This document shows positions 43,988 through 55,689 of a stretch of 64,000 nucleotides of DNA, piece after piece. Where the stretch lies: assembly GCA_002205965.3 (NCBI GenBank), contig NADL03000688.1, positions 62,001-126,000 on the forward strand, written 5' to 3'. The notes beneath the pieces were generated by a model, which was not told the DNA's origin, searched no databases, and saw nothing but the letters and a program-made list of their open reading frames with translations. Position numbers and translations under genes: made by a program. This DNA is from Kappaphycus alvarezii. Taxonomy: Eukaryota; Rhodophyta; Florideophyceae; Gigartinales; Solieriaceae. Numbering within the stretch: position 1 is the first letter of the stretch; each line of letters starts with the position of its first letter.

Positions 43988-46900
43988 TTTGGTACTCTTG
44001 TGGAGGGGGTTGCACCCGAGGTATTCGAGTTGAGCAGTCTTAGGGAACCATTCGAGGGGATTTCTTTTCTGTAATCATGGATCTCAACGCTGCTCGTATA
44101 ACGTTCACAGGGGGCAAGAATGAAGACGTTGAGGAGTTTCTCTATACATATGTCAACGTTTTGATGCGTGAGAAGAGCGATGAAGAGAAGGCCGAAAGTA
44201 TCTTCGCCTATCTTCATGGTGACGCAAAGCACAAATATAAGGCCAAGTTTATCAACGGGTGGTCTCTTAACGGGAATGGGCGTAACTTCGGTGAGGTATG
44301 TGAGTGGCTCGTGAAAGAATATGCTAAGGAGGTAGAACCAGATGAGATGATTCGTACCGCCATAGAGGCCCGGCTCAACTTCGACGATTTGTTAAGCTCA
44401 TTGGTATACTTGTGTGATCTCTATGAAAAGGCTGGGTTCAACGCCCAAGCCAAGTACGGAATGCTGCGTAAGGCGGCGATGGGGGATAAGCGGCTCTCCG
44501 ATTTCCTCCTCATCAAGGGCCCTCACACTTTTAATGAACTGAAGGGTACCATAGTAGAATTTGTCAAAAATTCGGAGACGTTTCAGTCACTAAGTGAAAT
44601 GCCGACGGAAACCCGTACATCTATGCCGATCGTACATCCTGAAAAGAATTATCAAAGGCCAGCGACTAGCGCAGCAGCATTGGAATCAGTCAGGAGCGAT
44701 GTCAAAAACTTGGAAGAAAGGTTGGAAACCCGATTCGATAATCGACTTGACATGATAACCTCGCAGTTGGAAAGCCTTACTCTTACCATTAAGAAGAACC
44801 AGTCTGGGGCCCCAAGGCCGCAGAAGTCTGTTCCTACTGTCACAAGCCTGGACACTTTGCAAATAGGTGTCCTGATAATCCACATAGAAACACTCGTTGT
44901 GGAAAGTGCGGTCGTTACGGGCATCATGAAAGTAACTGCTGGTCTAAAGACAACAGAAAAGCAAATTTATCGGACGCAAGGAGCGAGTCAGGACCAGAGA
45001 TGAAAATCTTACAAAACAGAAAGGATCACAAGTTGACGGATGCCGGTAACGTATCCATCGCTGAAGAAATCAGTCAAGTCAATGTGACAAAAAGGGATGG
45101 GGAAGGGAACATTTTATCGAAGAAACCTAGGCTAGATTATGGAATGCTGGAACATATCCCAGCACCTGTACCTCCTCGAACCAAGAGGTCTGATCAAGTT
45201 GTTCCAGGAGTTGGAGTCACTCCGGCCAAGAAGACGAAAAAGAGTAAGAAATTTAAGAATATCCCAAAGGACGTACTAGAATATGTGAAGAAGTACAATT
45301 TGGTGGCTGAGCTTGCATCAGCCCCAACTGGGATAACGTTTGGTCAACTTTTGAGGGGCGACGCAGAGGATGCGAGGAAAGAACTCAAAAAAATTATCAG
45401 GTCTAATAAGTCCGCTAAGGGTAAGAAACTGTTTCTTCAATCGGCCTCGACAGCACCAAGACGTCTTAAACTAGTACCAGTCAAAGTATTGGGAATGCAA
45501 ACCCAAGCTCTTTTCGATTCGGGCGCTGTTCCAAACCTTATTTCAGAAACTTTGGTGACAGATCTAGGTCTTGAAATTATTCCAACTACTCGAAGAATAA
45601 CTGTGGCGGATGGAACCGTATCAAAATGCATGGGCACTGTTGACAAGGTTTCCGTGTTCTTTGGGGACTCTAAAGTTGATTTAGACTTTCTTGTCATGCC
45701 TGATCTCCCTTTCGATGCAATCATTGGCTGCCCTACCATGGAAAGACTAGGGACCTGCATTGACTTGGGCAACCAAATCGTTTCAGTTAATGTTGACGGC
45801 AGAACCGTGAAGATGCCCCTGGATTTCGACAAAAGCACACATCCGGTAGATTTGAAGAAACGGACAGTGAAGATTTCACTTCTAGCTATGACAGCGAAGA
45901 TTTCGAACCAACTAACACTTTCGGAAGTGGAGAAGGGTACGCTCGGGGGATACTGAACATGGCATGGGATGATTATGATTCTGGGTTTGAAACAGATGAA
46001 GACTGGAATTCTAGGGTAGGTGTGACACCTGAATGTGTTTCTTTTTGCGATAATATCGAATCAAAGGACGGAATTCGGAGCATGAAAGAAGATTACAATT
46101 GCAAGGAAAACAGGAATATATCGGATTCCATATCTGAAGATGTGAGCACGCCGGAAAAGGTCCTTCAAAATATTGAGGTTGAGAATCAAGAAGAAAAAGG
46201 GCGCCAAATGGCAGAAATCCAAGGAAAAGTGCAGCACCTTCCCGCCGCCGCCTCACTGAAAATATCCGACATGTTAGCATCTTCCGAAGTAATTGCATGG
46301 AGTGTATCAGATTTAAGACAAGCAAGTGTACCGGTCACTCACTCATTTGAACTTACCGATACTCAACCAATTTACCACAGGCCTAGACGTCAACCGCCAA
46401 AATATGACCAATTTATCTCAGAGAATGTTACAAGTATGCTGAAAATGATATTATTCGGCCAGTTTCATCCCCATGGTCATTTCCAGTTGTGGTCGCACCA
46501 AGAAGGATGGAAAGCTGCGTTTTTGCGTCGATTACCGACAACTGAACCAGAGAATGATACCGATCGATTTCCGATTCCGAACATGGAAGAAATCCTCGAG
46601 GACTTGAAGGACGGGAGATACTTCACCTCAATTGATCTTTACACTGGTTATTGGCAGATTCCATTAGATGAAAAATGTAAGGAAATAACAACTTTTACCA
46701 GCAAAGCCGGTACATTCAGGTTCGAAGTGATGCCTTTTGGTCTCATGAATGCCCCAGCTACATTCCAAAGAATGATGAACGAGGTTTTGAAAGGACTTCC
46801 ATTTGCAAGAGTTTATATCGATGATGTAGTGATATTCTCAAAAACCTTGGATCAGCACATATCGCATGTCAAGACTGTGGTGGAGAGAATAGATGCGTAC

Positions 46901-48959
46901 AGCCTGAAAATTAAGTTAAGCAAATGCTTCTTTGCGAAAACGTCTATCCAATTACTCGGTCATATCGTCGATCAAGAGGGAATTAAAGTGGATCCAGAGA
47001 AAACGAAAAAAATCAAGTTGGCACCCAGGCCCGCTTCAAAGACGGAGGTTCGAAGCTTCTTAGGACTGGCCTCATATTACAGAAGATTTATCAAAGATTT
47101 CGCCAAAACTGCAGCACCGTTACATGCCAGCACTACGAAGAACGGAAAATTTTACTGGAACAAGGAAATGCAGACTGCATTTGAGGAGCTTAAAGATAAG
47201 CTATGTGTCCCCCCAGTGCTCATGTACCCAGATTTCAAGAGACCATTCGTTGTGGAGACAGATGCCTCAGAACGGTCTTTGGGTGCCATTTTGTCCCAAA
47301 AAGACGAAAACGGAAGACTACACCCTGTTCAATTCGCAAGTCGCACTCTGAATGATGCGGAAAAGAGATACTCAGTCTGCGAGAAAGAAGCGCTAGCTGT
47401 CGTCTTCGCACTGAAAAAGTTTCGTGTTTACCTTTTATCACTCGAGAAATTTGTCTTGATAACTGATCACCAGGCACTTAAGACAGCATTCCAAAAGAAA
47501 GATGTACATCACCGCTTGGCCCGATGGCTCGACATTTTCGCAGAATATCGGTTTGAAATTGTGTATAGGCCCGGACGCAATAATCAGCCTGCCGATTACC
47601 TATCCCGCTTGAGGGATCCATTGATTCCAAATGAAAAAGCTTCCGGAGACATCGTCGGAGTTGCCGAAGTTCAAGTGCCGATCGATAACGAGTACGAAGC
47701 TTATATTCACGGACTTATTAAATTCCTTGATGGACTAGAAATGAGAAAGGTTGATCTCGAACACAGAAATTGGGTACGCAGGAACCAAAAGGCCTTTACA
47801 TTGTGGAATGGGAAACTCTTCCGACACACAAAAGCCGGTCCTCGACTAGTGGCCCCTTTGAAAGAAAGAATCAAGATCTTGAGGACTTTCATGATGAGTT
47901 AGGGCATTGGGATCTCGAAACAACCAAAAAATTCATTACGGAGAGATTCTGGTGGCCCAGTATCCATAAGGACGTCTATAATTTCGTGAAAAGCTGTGAC
48001 AACTGTCAAAAATTCACTCCGATACGAAAGTATAAGACAACCCTAAGCTTCCCAGTTTCCGCTCTCTTTGAAACCTTCTCAATTGACTTTGCCGGCCCAT
48101 TCAAGGAAACCTCTTCCGGAAACAAATACCTCCTTATAGGGGTGGAACATCTTACTGGATGGCCAATAGCAGTTGCAGTTGAGGAGGCCAATGCTGAGGT
48201 GGTCCTGAGATTCATCGAAAAAGAAATAATTGAACCGTTTGGTCTTCCAAAAGGATCATCTCAGATAACGCCCTTTGTTTTACTGCAACTTCACTGCTTC
48301 GTTTTTGGACGAGAAAGGGATTCAGCTGAAGACAGTTCTCGCATACGCTCCTATGTCAAACGGTAAAGCGGAGAGGATGGTTGGAACCATCAAACGAGCA
48401 ATATCGAAAACTATGTCGGAGAATGAAATCCAGTGGGAAGATGCCTTACCAAAAGTGTTATACGGCTATCGTCGAAGAAGAGGAAGAAGCGGACGGTCAC
48501 CATTCGAGCTAATGTACGGAAGGGCTCCTAGAATGTTACAGAGAGACATGGAAACAAATATTATCGATGAAGAGATAGAGAAGTCGAACTACTGGCCACT
48601 GAAGGCTGGAGATCACACCGCGCGCTAACACAGACAAGAAATAAGAATGAAGAGCCTCCAGTCCAAACCTTTCCAGTCGGCTCTAAAGTACTTGTAGTAC
48701 ATGGGAAAGCAATGCAGCAGGCTGTGAAGTGGCCGGCCTTCCAAACAAAGTACTCGAATCCTTGCGTCGTCACGGAGGAAAGACACCCGCACTATAAGCT
48801 ATGTTCAAGCTCAGGGAAGAGATCAAGGAGGGCCATCCATGCACGTCGTCTAGTCCCTTACCATCAGAGGCCTGAAGAATTCCTTCTCACACAGGACTAT
48901 GCGCAACCACGGGGCATACTCATCTTTAACTATAGAATGATTCCTATGGGAGGAAAAAG

Positions 48960-49994
48960 GGCCTGGGAATGGATCATCTCGATTACGCGTGACTACTACG
49001 AACTCCACGTAATCGTCCATTTCTACATTAATATATGCCTATGTTTTCGTACGTTGAACGGACCATTGCTACCTCGAAGATTTCCGACTATTGATCAGAA
49101 TTCTATTCTCATTCCAAAACGGAAGGTTCACGGAAGCAGGTCCAGAGTTTGTGGAAGTCATATATCATTACTCTATAGGAAGGTATGGAATGGTAGCTAT
49201 CGAGACTTGTCGCAAACATATCTGAACATTATCCGTCCGGTTTACGTATTTCTTAAGAACAACCAAGATGTGCGACTGAGAGGTTACAGCTTGCCCCCTG
49301 ATATGGAATATCGACTGGTCCCATATCCTCTATGGGAACCTTACGTTGCTCCGCTCAGAAACACAACCTCAGCCGAAGACCAGGATCCTCCGAGGCCGTG
49401 ATGATGATACGAGCTGGACCATCAAGTGATCGGGGCGGATCATCGAAGAGGGCAAGGCGTCGGAGCAGCGAGGAAGATCGCCAAGAAGATCGCCTCAAAC
49501 ACCGCCTAGTCTCCCAGGGGGAAACTATGCATCCTTAATTATTGGACGGCTACCAATTAGACGTTGGCTTCGCGAAATGACAGAGGACCCACGAGAGCAG
49601 AAGTAATTTCCTTTTTTGCAATTAGTATTTGCATGTGCTTCCAGACCATTCACGGGGCGCACCTTACTCGTGAAGACTCAGTCCTTATGTTGCGAGTTTT
49701 TTTCTCCTTCAGATACCCGTTCTGGACCCGTTGCCAGAAAAGTTTGCATACTACGTTTATTACCTCACATTTGGAAGGTTTGGAGAAGTGAAACGGGAGG
49801 AGCTCATTAGAGAACACTATAAACCATACGCCGAATCTACGAAAACTCTTGACCAAGGAGATGAGCCGGTCATCGCACGGTACACACTCTCTCATCATAT
49901 TGGAAATGAGCTACTACCATATCCTTATAGTGAACCCTATACTCTCCCTGATGAATGGATAGAACTCCCAAGACAAGAACAACAAGAGCAGTGA
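48960..49994 (+). repeat. Diverged duplication in the post-integrase tail of the gypsy element
   Basis: Two stretches about 600 bases apart code for related peptides: YINICLCFRTLNGP with YPLWEPYVAPL, and AISICMCFQTIHGA with YPYSEPYTLPD. This tail has no counterpart in a minimal Ty3/gypsy pol. Its role is unknown. Confidence 0.5.
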
Positions 49995-50027
49995 CGAGCC
50001 GGGACGTTCGTCTTGAGCGGGAGGGCG

Positions 50028-50744
50028 TGATGTGCGCAAATTCGCACACGAAAAAATTTAGATGAGGACCATAATTGTATACAGTATTGGAACTGGGAAG
50101 ATATTTTTACAGTTTTTGAATTTGCAAGATATTTTTAATTTGGGTGAGTGTGGCAAATTCATCGGTTGATTTTTTATTTTAGGACACGCTGTCATAGTGG
50201 ATGTCAGTACAGTTCTAGGTTGTGGGTGATACTACGAGTGACTCTGAAAGGTCTATATAATGGCCACATCAATTCCCACCCCTGGCCGATGGGTGGCTGG
50301 CATGGGTATGGCACCTAGATATTTACCTTGAGGAAATATCTTCTAATGGTCTCTCTGGTTCACACGATTCCCGTGAATGCGTTTTATGGTATTTAGTATG
50401 TTTGATTGAGACTTTAGGATTAGCCGAAAGTCTATATAAGCTGAGTAAAGTGCTTCCTCCTTGAGAGGTCAAGCAAGTTGGCAGACAACTTCAGGTCAAG
50501 CTCCGAGTAGTAGGAAGTTGAGAGTCAACTTCAACCCAAGAAAACTTTTTCCTAAGCTGGTCGCAGAGATCAGTGGTAGACCCTGCCCCTTTTATACTTG
50601 CTTGTAGCCCTCTCAACTCTCTCCCATATACACTCCTTTTTATTTGTTCAACTATACCACGGTAGCACTTTTGTCGCTCGCAACACCTCCGTCTTGGGGT
50701 AGTTGGTTCTAAGTATCTCTTCTCCCGACGATTTACCCCTATCA
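50028..50744 (+). repeat. 3' LTR of the gypsy element
   Basis: Same boundaries and length as the 5' copy; most differences cluster in about 60 bases near 50490-50545. Confidence 0.92.
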
Positions 50745-50854
50745 CAGTCCTCAGTAGATATTGAATGCATTAAACTTCTTCCCCCACAGTCTTGATGCAG
50801 AGGTAAATCGGGAAGACGAGACGGCGGACGACATGGACTTCTTCCAGCAGGGCG

Positions 50855-52060
50855 ATGGGAACAAGCTGTCCCAACCCAGACGCACCCCACAATGCACTCG
50901 TTGGCCCCGAAACGACAAATTATGGTAGCCCAATAGCCCAATGGAATACCTGTGGCCTCACAACCTCCTTACCATCAATCCACACTCTCCTCGACACCAC
51001 AAACCCAGACATCCTAATCGTCACGGAGACCCGTACGACGTAGCGCCACTATTGTGCCGAGCCTGGCCTCAGGCAACCGTCTCACAGATTCCCCACACCG
51101 CACCACCATAAACGCCCCCCCCGCGGCGGCGTTGCAATCGCAGTAAGACCTGGGTTCCGTGCTATCACTCACCATGTCTGCAACACCTACCATCCACCTA
51201 CCAATTCAATCCTACAAATCCTCTCTCAAACTGAACCTATCCACCATGTCTCTCGAGCCTACGTCAGCCCGAAATTCCCAGCCCAATCGTTCGGGGCATT
51301 ACTCAACGACTTCCTCCGCCGTTCCCCACTGCATGCAATCCTAGCAGGAGATTTGAACGCGCGATCCCCCTCTGGGACACAATAGCCAACGCAAGGGACG
51401 TTCACTCGTGAGAGCAGTCCAGGACACATGATTTAAGATATTCGCGTTTACTCAACCTCATTCCACCCACGAGGGGCACCAGGCTCAAGCAACCCAGATA
51501 TCTTCATTTCCTCCGACCACCTACACTGCGCCACCCACACAGACAGCTGGACCAGCTGCTCAGATCACCACCCTGTAATAGCGACGTCCACCGCACCCTC
51601 CTGACCAACACTAAGACGACCCCCAGGAGGATAACGAAATCAATGCTCACCACCCGGACGAACCAGCAGGAAGCAGCGGAGACCTACAAACGCTCCCTGC
51701 CATCACCCATAGACGCACTCTCCAACTGCACTGCGATTCGCGCCCCTGCCATATACGACCGTGTCACACGCGCCATCACCGAACCATGGCAAGAGATTGC
51801 AAACCGCCGACTCCGTCGATTCAAACCGGTTTGGACCAATCATTGGATGCGCCAGCGGCTGAACGTAACAAGGCCTATAAGAAAGCAAAACATACTGGAA
51901 TATATGCGGATTACCTCGAGTTCAAACGACTGCAGGCCATCGTCCGACAACAAGTCCGAAGAGAGAAACGATGATTCCAAAAGCGAACCTTGCTCCGCCT
52001 CACAGACCTGCCCAACGACCAATTTACCAAGGCAGTGGCAACTGATCGACGGCAGACCGC
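50855..52060 (+). pseudogene. LINE 5' part: APE-type endonuclease and linker
   Basis: The endonuclease that nicks target DNA in L1/jockey-like LINEs. Motifs in order: IAQWNTCGL (about 50925), TLLDTTNPDILIVTETRT (about 50985), RGGVAIAVRPGFRA (about 51120), HAILAGDLNARSPLWD (about 51335) and SNPDIFISSDHLHCATHTDS ending SDHHPVIATS (about 51490-51590). The Asn, Glu, DLN and SDHH residues of the APE fold are visible. A linker of the kind found before RT follows (NKAYKKAKHTGIYADYLEFK, about 51868). Frames change several times and there are stops. The RT is missing, so it is truncated on the 3' side, unusual for a LINE. It starts about 110 bases after the gypsy 3' LTR. Confidence 0.75.
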
Positions 52061-52069
52061 CAGGAGGAA

Positions 52070-53340
52070 AATGTCTATTGCTACGACTACACATATTAAT
52101 GTGGATGCTAAACTGCGAACTCCAGGAGGTAAAGTTTTTGGATTTGCCTCTTCGATTTTCCCCTTTGCCACCGTTGCTAATTTGCTCTCGCGTTGGTGCG
52201 CGGAGCATAATGACACTACAGTAAATCATTAAATTGTACCAATTTGATAGTTTCCAAACGACCGGTGGAGATACTCTTATACAGTATGGTACGGTGGTGG
52301 TAGTCAGAATTCCTTCTCCTGGTAGCGTTTTCTTGCCCAAAATGCGTTCCACTTTATTTGTATGTCGACAAGTCCGCACTACACAGAACCGCGGGTTCTG
52401 CACTAGCGGACGACTCAGGGCAATGGCTGAACCAATTGCCCACTCAAGCGAGGAAGGGACCGGAAGAAAACTCCACCACTTGAACCGAGGATTCAGGAGC
52501 TTAAAAAACTCCCGCTGTAAGCGCATAGGCTTACAGACAGAGACGACGACGACAACGGCAAGAACTCCGGATGAGCGAGCTTGACGACAGCCCGCAAGGC
52601 GTTCTATACAGCGTATATAGCGTTTTCTACACATTTTGAAAAACATTGGCAAAATTTTACGAAATTTTGCTCAATGATAAATTTATAAAAAATAGAGATA
52701 TGGCAGAAGGTTCTTTACAGAGCATGGTTATTACTTTTTTTCATTGAAAAAATTTGTGGTTTGTTGTGCTGTAATTGAATCTCGGCACTGTGCCACACAG
52801 CACAGAGGAGGGCAAAAGTGCGCAAGGTGCGGGCACAAAAGGCGGTTCAAGCCTGTGAGTACGTACAGTATTCATTGCAAGAGGACAGTTCGTTCCCACG
52901 TTTCGCTCCTTTACAGTGCAGCAGATCTTTATCTCAGCCATCCCTCAAAATACAGTTAAATCGACTTTATTTTTGATAAAAAGACGGGAAAAGAGGGGCA
53001 TTCACCATTCCGTCCTAATCCATTCCTTTTCCATTGGGCGAAACCAGAAGACCGACTCGAGCCTTCTGAACCTCCAGCACGCCCATAACCATCCCCAGGC
53101 ACCAAACCGCTGTTGCAGACCACACAGACGATGTCCATGCGTATGCCAAGCCACGCAGCATATACCATTGCCCCACAACACCCGGACAACCTACACGCGG
53201 CAGCGACTGCACGAAACAAACAAGTGGAAACGATGGGCGGGTAGTTGTTGAATTTGCGTACACGCTTTGTACGTGACGGTATGGTGGAAACGGTATAACA
53301 TCGGCTGGGTGTGACACTGCGTTAGCGGATGCGAGTGCAT
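52070..53340. other. No supported gene
   Basis: Boundary between the transposon core and the right gene island. Short frames only; an AT-rich stretch lies near 52620-52750. Confidence 0.4.
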
Positions 53341-53359
53341 AGTTGTTGCATAAGGGCTA

Positions 53360-53914
53360 GGAGTATGGACGTGCGGGTGTGATGACGCGGTGGGTGGGGT
53401 TGTGATCAGTGTTTGGTGGTTGGAGGCATGCCTTCCCGGCGAGTAGGGCGAGTGGTGTTTTGCCGTTATGTTGGAGCCAGACGTAGCCGTGGGGGACGAT
53501 GTGAACGGCGAGGGAGGGGTGGAGGAGGATTTGGTCGCCTGGTAGTGCGATGAGACGTTCGATGCGGTGGGCGGAGTTGTCGGGGAGGGTGAGGTAAACC
53601 ATGTCGCCTGGGTTGAGGCGGTTGGTGCGTAGGATGAGGGTGGGGGAGTGGAGGAGAGGTGGAGGGTGAAGAGGTTGTCGGAGATTAGAAGGAGGGGGGG
53701 AGGTAGGTCAGGGAGTGGAGGAGACGTTGCATTTGATGAGCGGGAGGTGGGGAGATTCGGGGGGTTTTGGAAGGGATGTGAGTGGGCTGCGGGACGTTGG
53801 CGGGACGCATACTGTTATGCGGCGGATGGGGTTGTTGTTTTGTCGTAAATTTTTCGGAGGGTTTCTGCAGTTGAAAAAGTTGCTCCGTGTCAGTATTTTG
53901 GCAACACTATTCAT
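53360..53914 (-). CDS. Signal-peptidase-I-like (S26, mitochondrial inner-membrane protease type) gene, frame-interrupted
   Basis: S26 proteases of the IMP type trim presequences of inner-membrane proteins in mitochondria. The candidate start, Met 53914, begins a basic, Arg/Asn-rich, presequence-like segment (NSVAKILTRSNFFNCRNPPK). In another frame come LLLISDNLFTLHL and then, near 53630, LILRTNRLNPGDMVYLTLPD, RIERLIALPGDQIL and VPHGYVWLQHNGKT. The R.IALPGD and VP.GYVWL boxes are the best family matches. Two oddities: the Lys expected just before RLIALPGD is Glu, and the usual DSRxxGPV after the VWL box is not seen. The catalytic Ser box could not be placed. It is either an inactive relative or damaged sequence. 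It is divergent from the OTU gene, sharing the 53938-54280 spacer. Confidence 0.5.
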
Positions 53915-53937
53915 CGGTGTATTCAAATAGTCAGACT

Positions 53938-54280
53938 GCAGTACAGTACTGTGCAGTATTGTACTGTACAGTACATGTGTATAGTGCGATGCAAAGCAGT
54001 ACAGTACAGACATGATTTTACTGTACGGTACTGTTGCATGTGGCTTACAGCATTATACTGTAGGTACGTGTGACTTACAGCACTTGAACTGGTACACATA
54101 CAGTTACTGCGGGATAGTTATGTATGTTGTCAGTACAGTAGCAATCGTGACCTGAAAAGGGTTCGAAAATGGGTTTCTCTCTCGAGAGCCATGTTACTGG
54201 CTTTCAAGTAGCGAGCCAGGCCATCTACTGTACAAGAAGAGTAGAGTATCGTACAGTATGATACTGTACTGCACTGACTA
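53938..54280. promoter_or_regulatory. Divergent spacer dense in TACAGTAC/GTACTGTAC words
   Basis: Words lie at 53938-53950, 53960-53975, 53997-54008, 54020-54034, 54130-54140 and 54250-54273, between the S26-like gene (-) and the OTU gene (+). This is the densest non-tandem cluster in the window and a likely bidirectional promoter. Confidence 0.55.
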
Positions 54281-54534
54281 GGAGCGCTCCAGCACATACA
54301 GCGCACAATTTGATTTTGGGCGGGTCACGCAGCTGGATAGTGTTGACATTGATGTGGCTCAGGTCAAAAATAAATTTTCTGACTTGCCCCTAGCAGAGAG
54401 TCCAGATTCAGCGTCCCATTTAAACTCACACACCAATAACCTCAATATTCTCAATTTAAACAGCACTACTCGTGCCTGGCTACTTTCCCTCTGCTCTGCT
54501 CATCCCCTCAACTCACGTCCTACAGCTCTCACTC

Positions 54535-55243
54535 ATGACTCCCCCAACGCACCAACCGGACGCATCCGACATCTCATGCCCGCCTGCCAAAACCCTCCGT
54601 CCCAACCGCCGGCTATTCGACGACCCGTCTCCTTTCCCGCTTCCTTTCGGCACGCACACCGCCCCGGCACCTTTCGTCTGCCGCCTTTCGTGGATACCTC
54701 ATGCGCCATAATTCTCCCTCAAAACGACGAATTCATCTCGCCAATTCCTCTCACACGCTAGAATTCATCGCGATTCCGCCAGGTGGCGACTGTGGTTTTA
54801 TTGCAGTTGGCATGGTCTCTCTTGATTCAGCCTACTACCGCCCACGCAAAGCAATGGGAATATCATTCGGGAGCGATTGGCAAGACATGTGCAAGATGAG
54901 AAGGAATTTTACGCGGGTCGGTTACGGGAATGGGGATTAGGCGGGGAGGATGAGATGGGGAGTGTCAATGAATTTGTGAGGGAAGTGAGACAGGGCGGGT
55001 TGGACGGGCATTGGTTGGGGCAGATGTGGGGGGGAATGGAAATTTGGGCCGTGGGTAGGTGTTGTGGGGTTGGTATCGAATTGTATTCTTGGGATTCGCC
55101 GAACAGAAGGTGCGACGATATTGGCGCGTCTGTGAGGGCAAGGACGTCGTCAGCTTGTTTTTTCCGGAGATGCTGCCGGTGGCCATTTCGATTTGCTTGT
55201 CAGGAAAGAAGGCGTGTTCCGTCCACCCAAGCTGGTGCGTTGA
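54535..55243 (+). CDS. OTU-type cysteine protease (putative deubiquitinase)
   Basis: OTU proteases cleave ubiquitin from proteins. The N-terminal part is Pro-rich and disordered (start taken at Met 54535, MTPPTHQPDASDISCPPAKT). The catalytic Cys box is LEFIAIPPGGDCGFIAVGMV, with Cys at 54791-54793. A helical block follows (EKEFYAGRLREWGLGGEDEM), then VREVRQGGLDGHWLGQMWGG and MEIWAVGRCCGVGIELYSWD, matching the GGxxEL...A...I.lys segment. The His box is FSGDAAGGHFDLLVRKEGVF, with His at 55184-55186, and a natural stop is at 55241-55243. The Cys and His boxes share one frame, while the middle block is in another, so two compensating shifts or short introns lie between. The Cys box reads GGDC rather than the common DGNC, which leaves no Asp three residues before the Cys. 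Confidence 0.72.
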
Positions 55244-55349
55244 TTCGAAGAGTCCATGATGGTGGGTGCCTTTTTTTTTTTGGTATTGGCATTGCTGTTT
55301 GCAGTATCACCAAGCTTCTTTTTGTTTCCGTAAATCACACGTCAAAATA

Positions 55350-55590
55350 TCGCTTATACTGTAATGTACGAGAACGGCACTACTGTACGTGCAGTGCCAT
55401 CTATTACTGTACAGCACAGTGTTATACAGTACATACAATATACGTACAATACAGGTAAGGAGTTGATGACAGATTTGCACCAAATCGAATACCGTAACAA
55501 TTCGTTTGAAAAAGGACAGTTGTCTCCAACGGCAGCGATGTCCTTGCTGTATTTTTGGGCATTACATTGTAGAATACTGTACAGTCGTCA
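55350..55590. promoter_or_regulatory. TACTGTAC/TACAGTAC words upstream of the repeat gene
   Basis: Words at 55356, 55381-55387, 55406-55420, 55425-55435 and 55576-55585 form a spacer between the OTU gene and the next plus-strand gene. Confidence 0.5.
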
Positions 55591-55689
55591 GTGTGCCGTT
55601 AGCAGAGCTCAAGCACTACAGTTTTCATGTAAACAGGGCTGCAATGCGGCATATTGTCACTTTACACTCAAAAACTATCCGTTTTCAAT

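Larger units (their letters stand above)
43270..50744 (+). mobile_element. Ty3/gypsy LTR retrotransposon, nearly whole and young
   Basis: Two LTRs of about 717 bp flank a complete set of parts in the usual order. Gag is at 44077-44820, a double CCHC knuckle around 44830-44945, and protease around 45450-45800 (ALFDSGAVPNLISE). RT is around 46550-47150 (VYIDDVVIFS), RNase H around 47230-47620 (FVVETDASERSLGAIL), and integrase around 47890-48620 (HHCC, then FSIDFAGPF and SNGKAERMVG). A tail region follows at 48700-49990. A primer-binding-site-like TGGTACTCTTGTGG lies 2 bases after the 5' LTR, and a polypurine tract (GAGCGGGAGGGCG) directly before the 3' LTR. CAG on both sides (43267-43269, 50745-50747) may be the target duplication, or CAGT if the boundary shifts by one. 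The coding region has a handful of breaks. Confidence 0.92.

Noticed and set aside
42985-50760. Gypsy element inserted into one single LINE copy
   Set aside because: The left fragment is a LINE 3' end and the right one a LINE 5' end, so they cannot be two halves of one forward copy.
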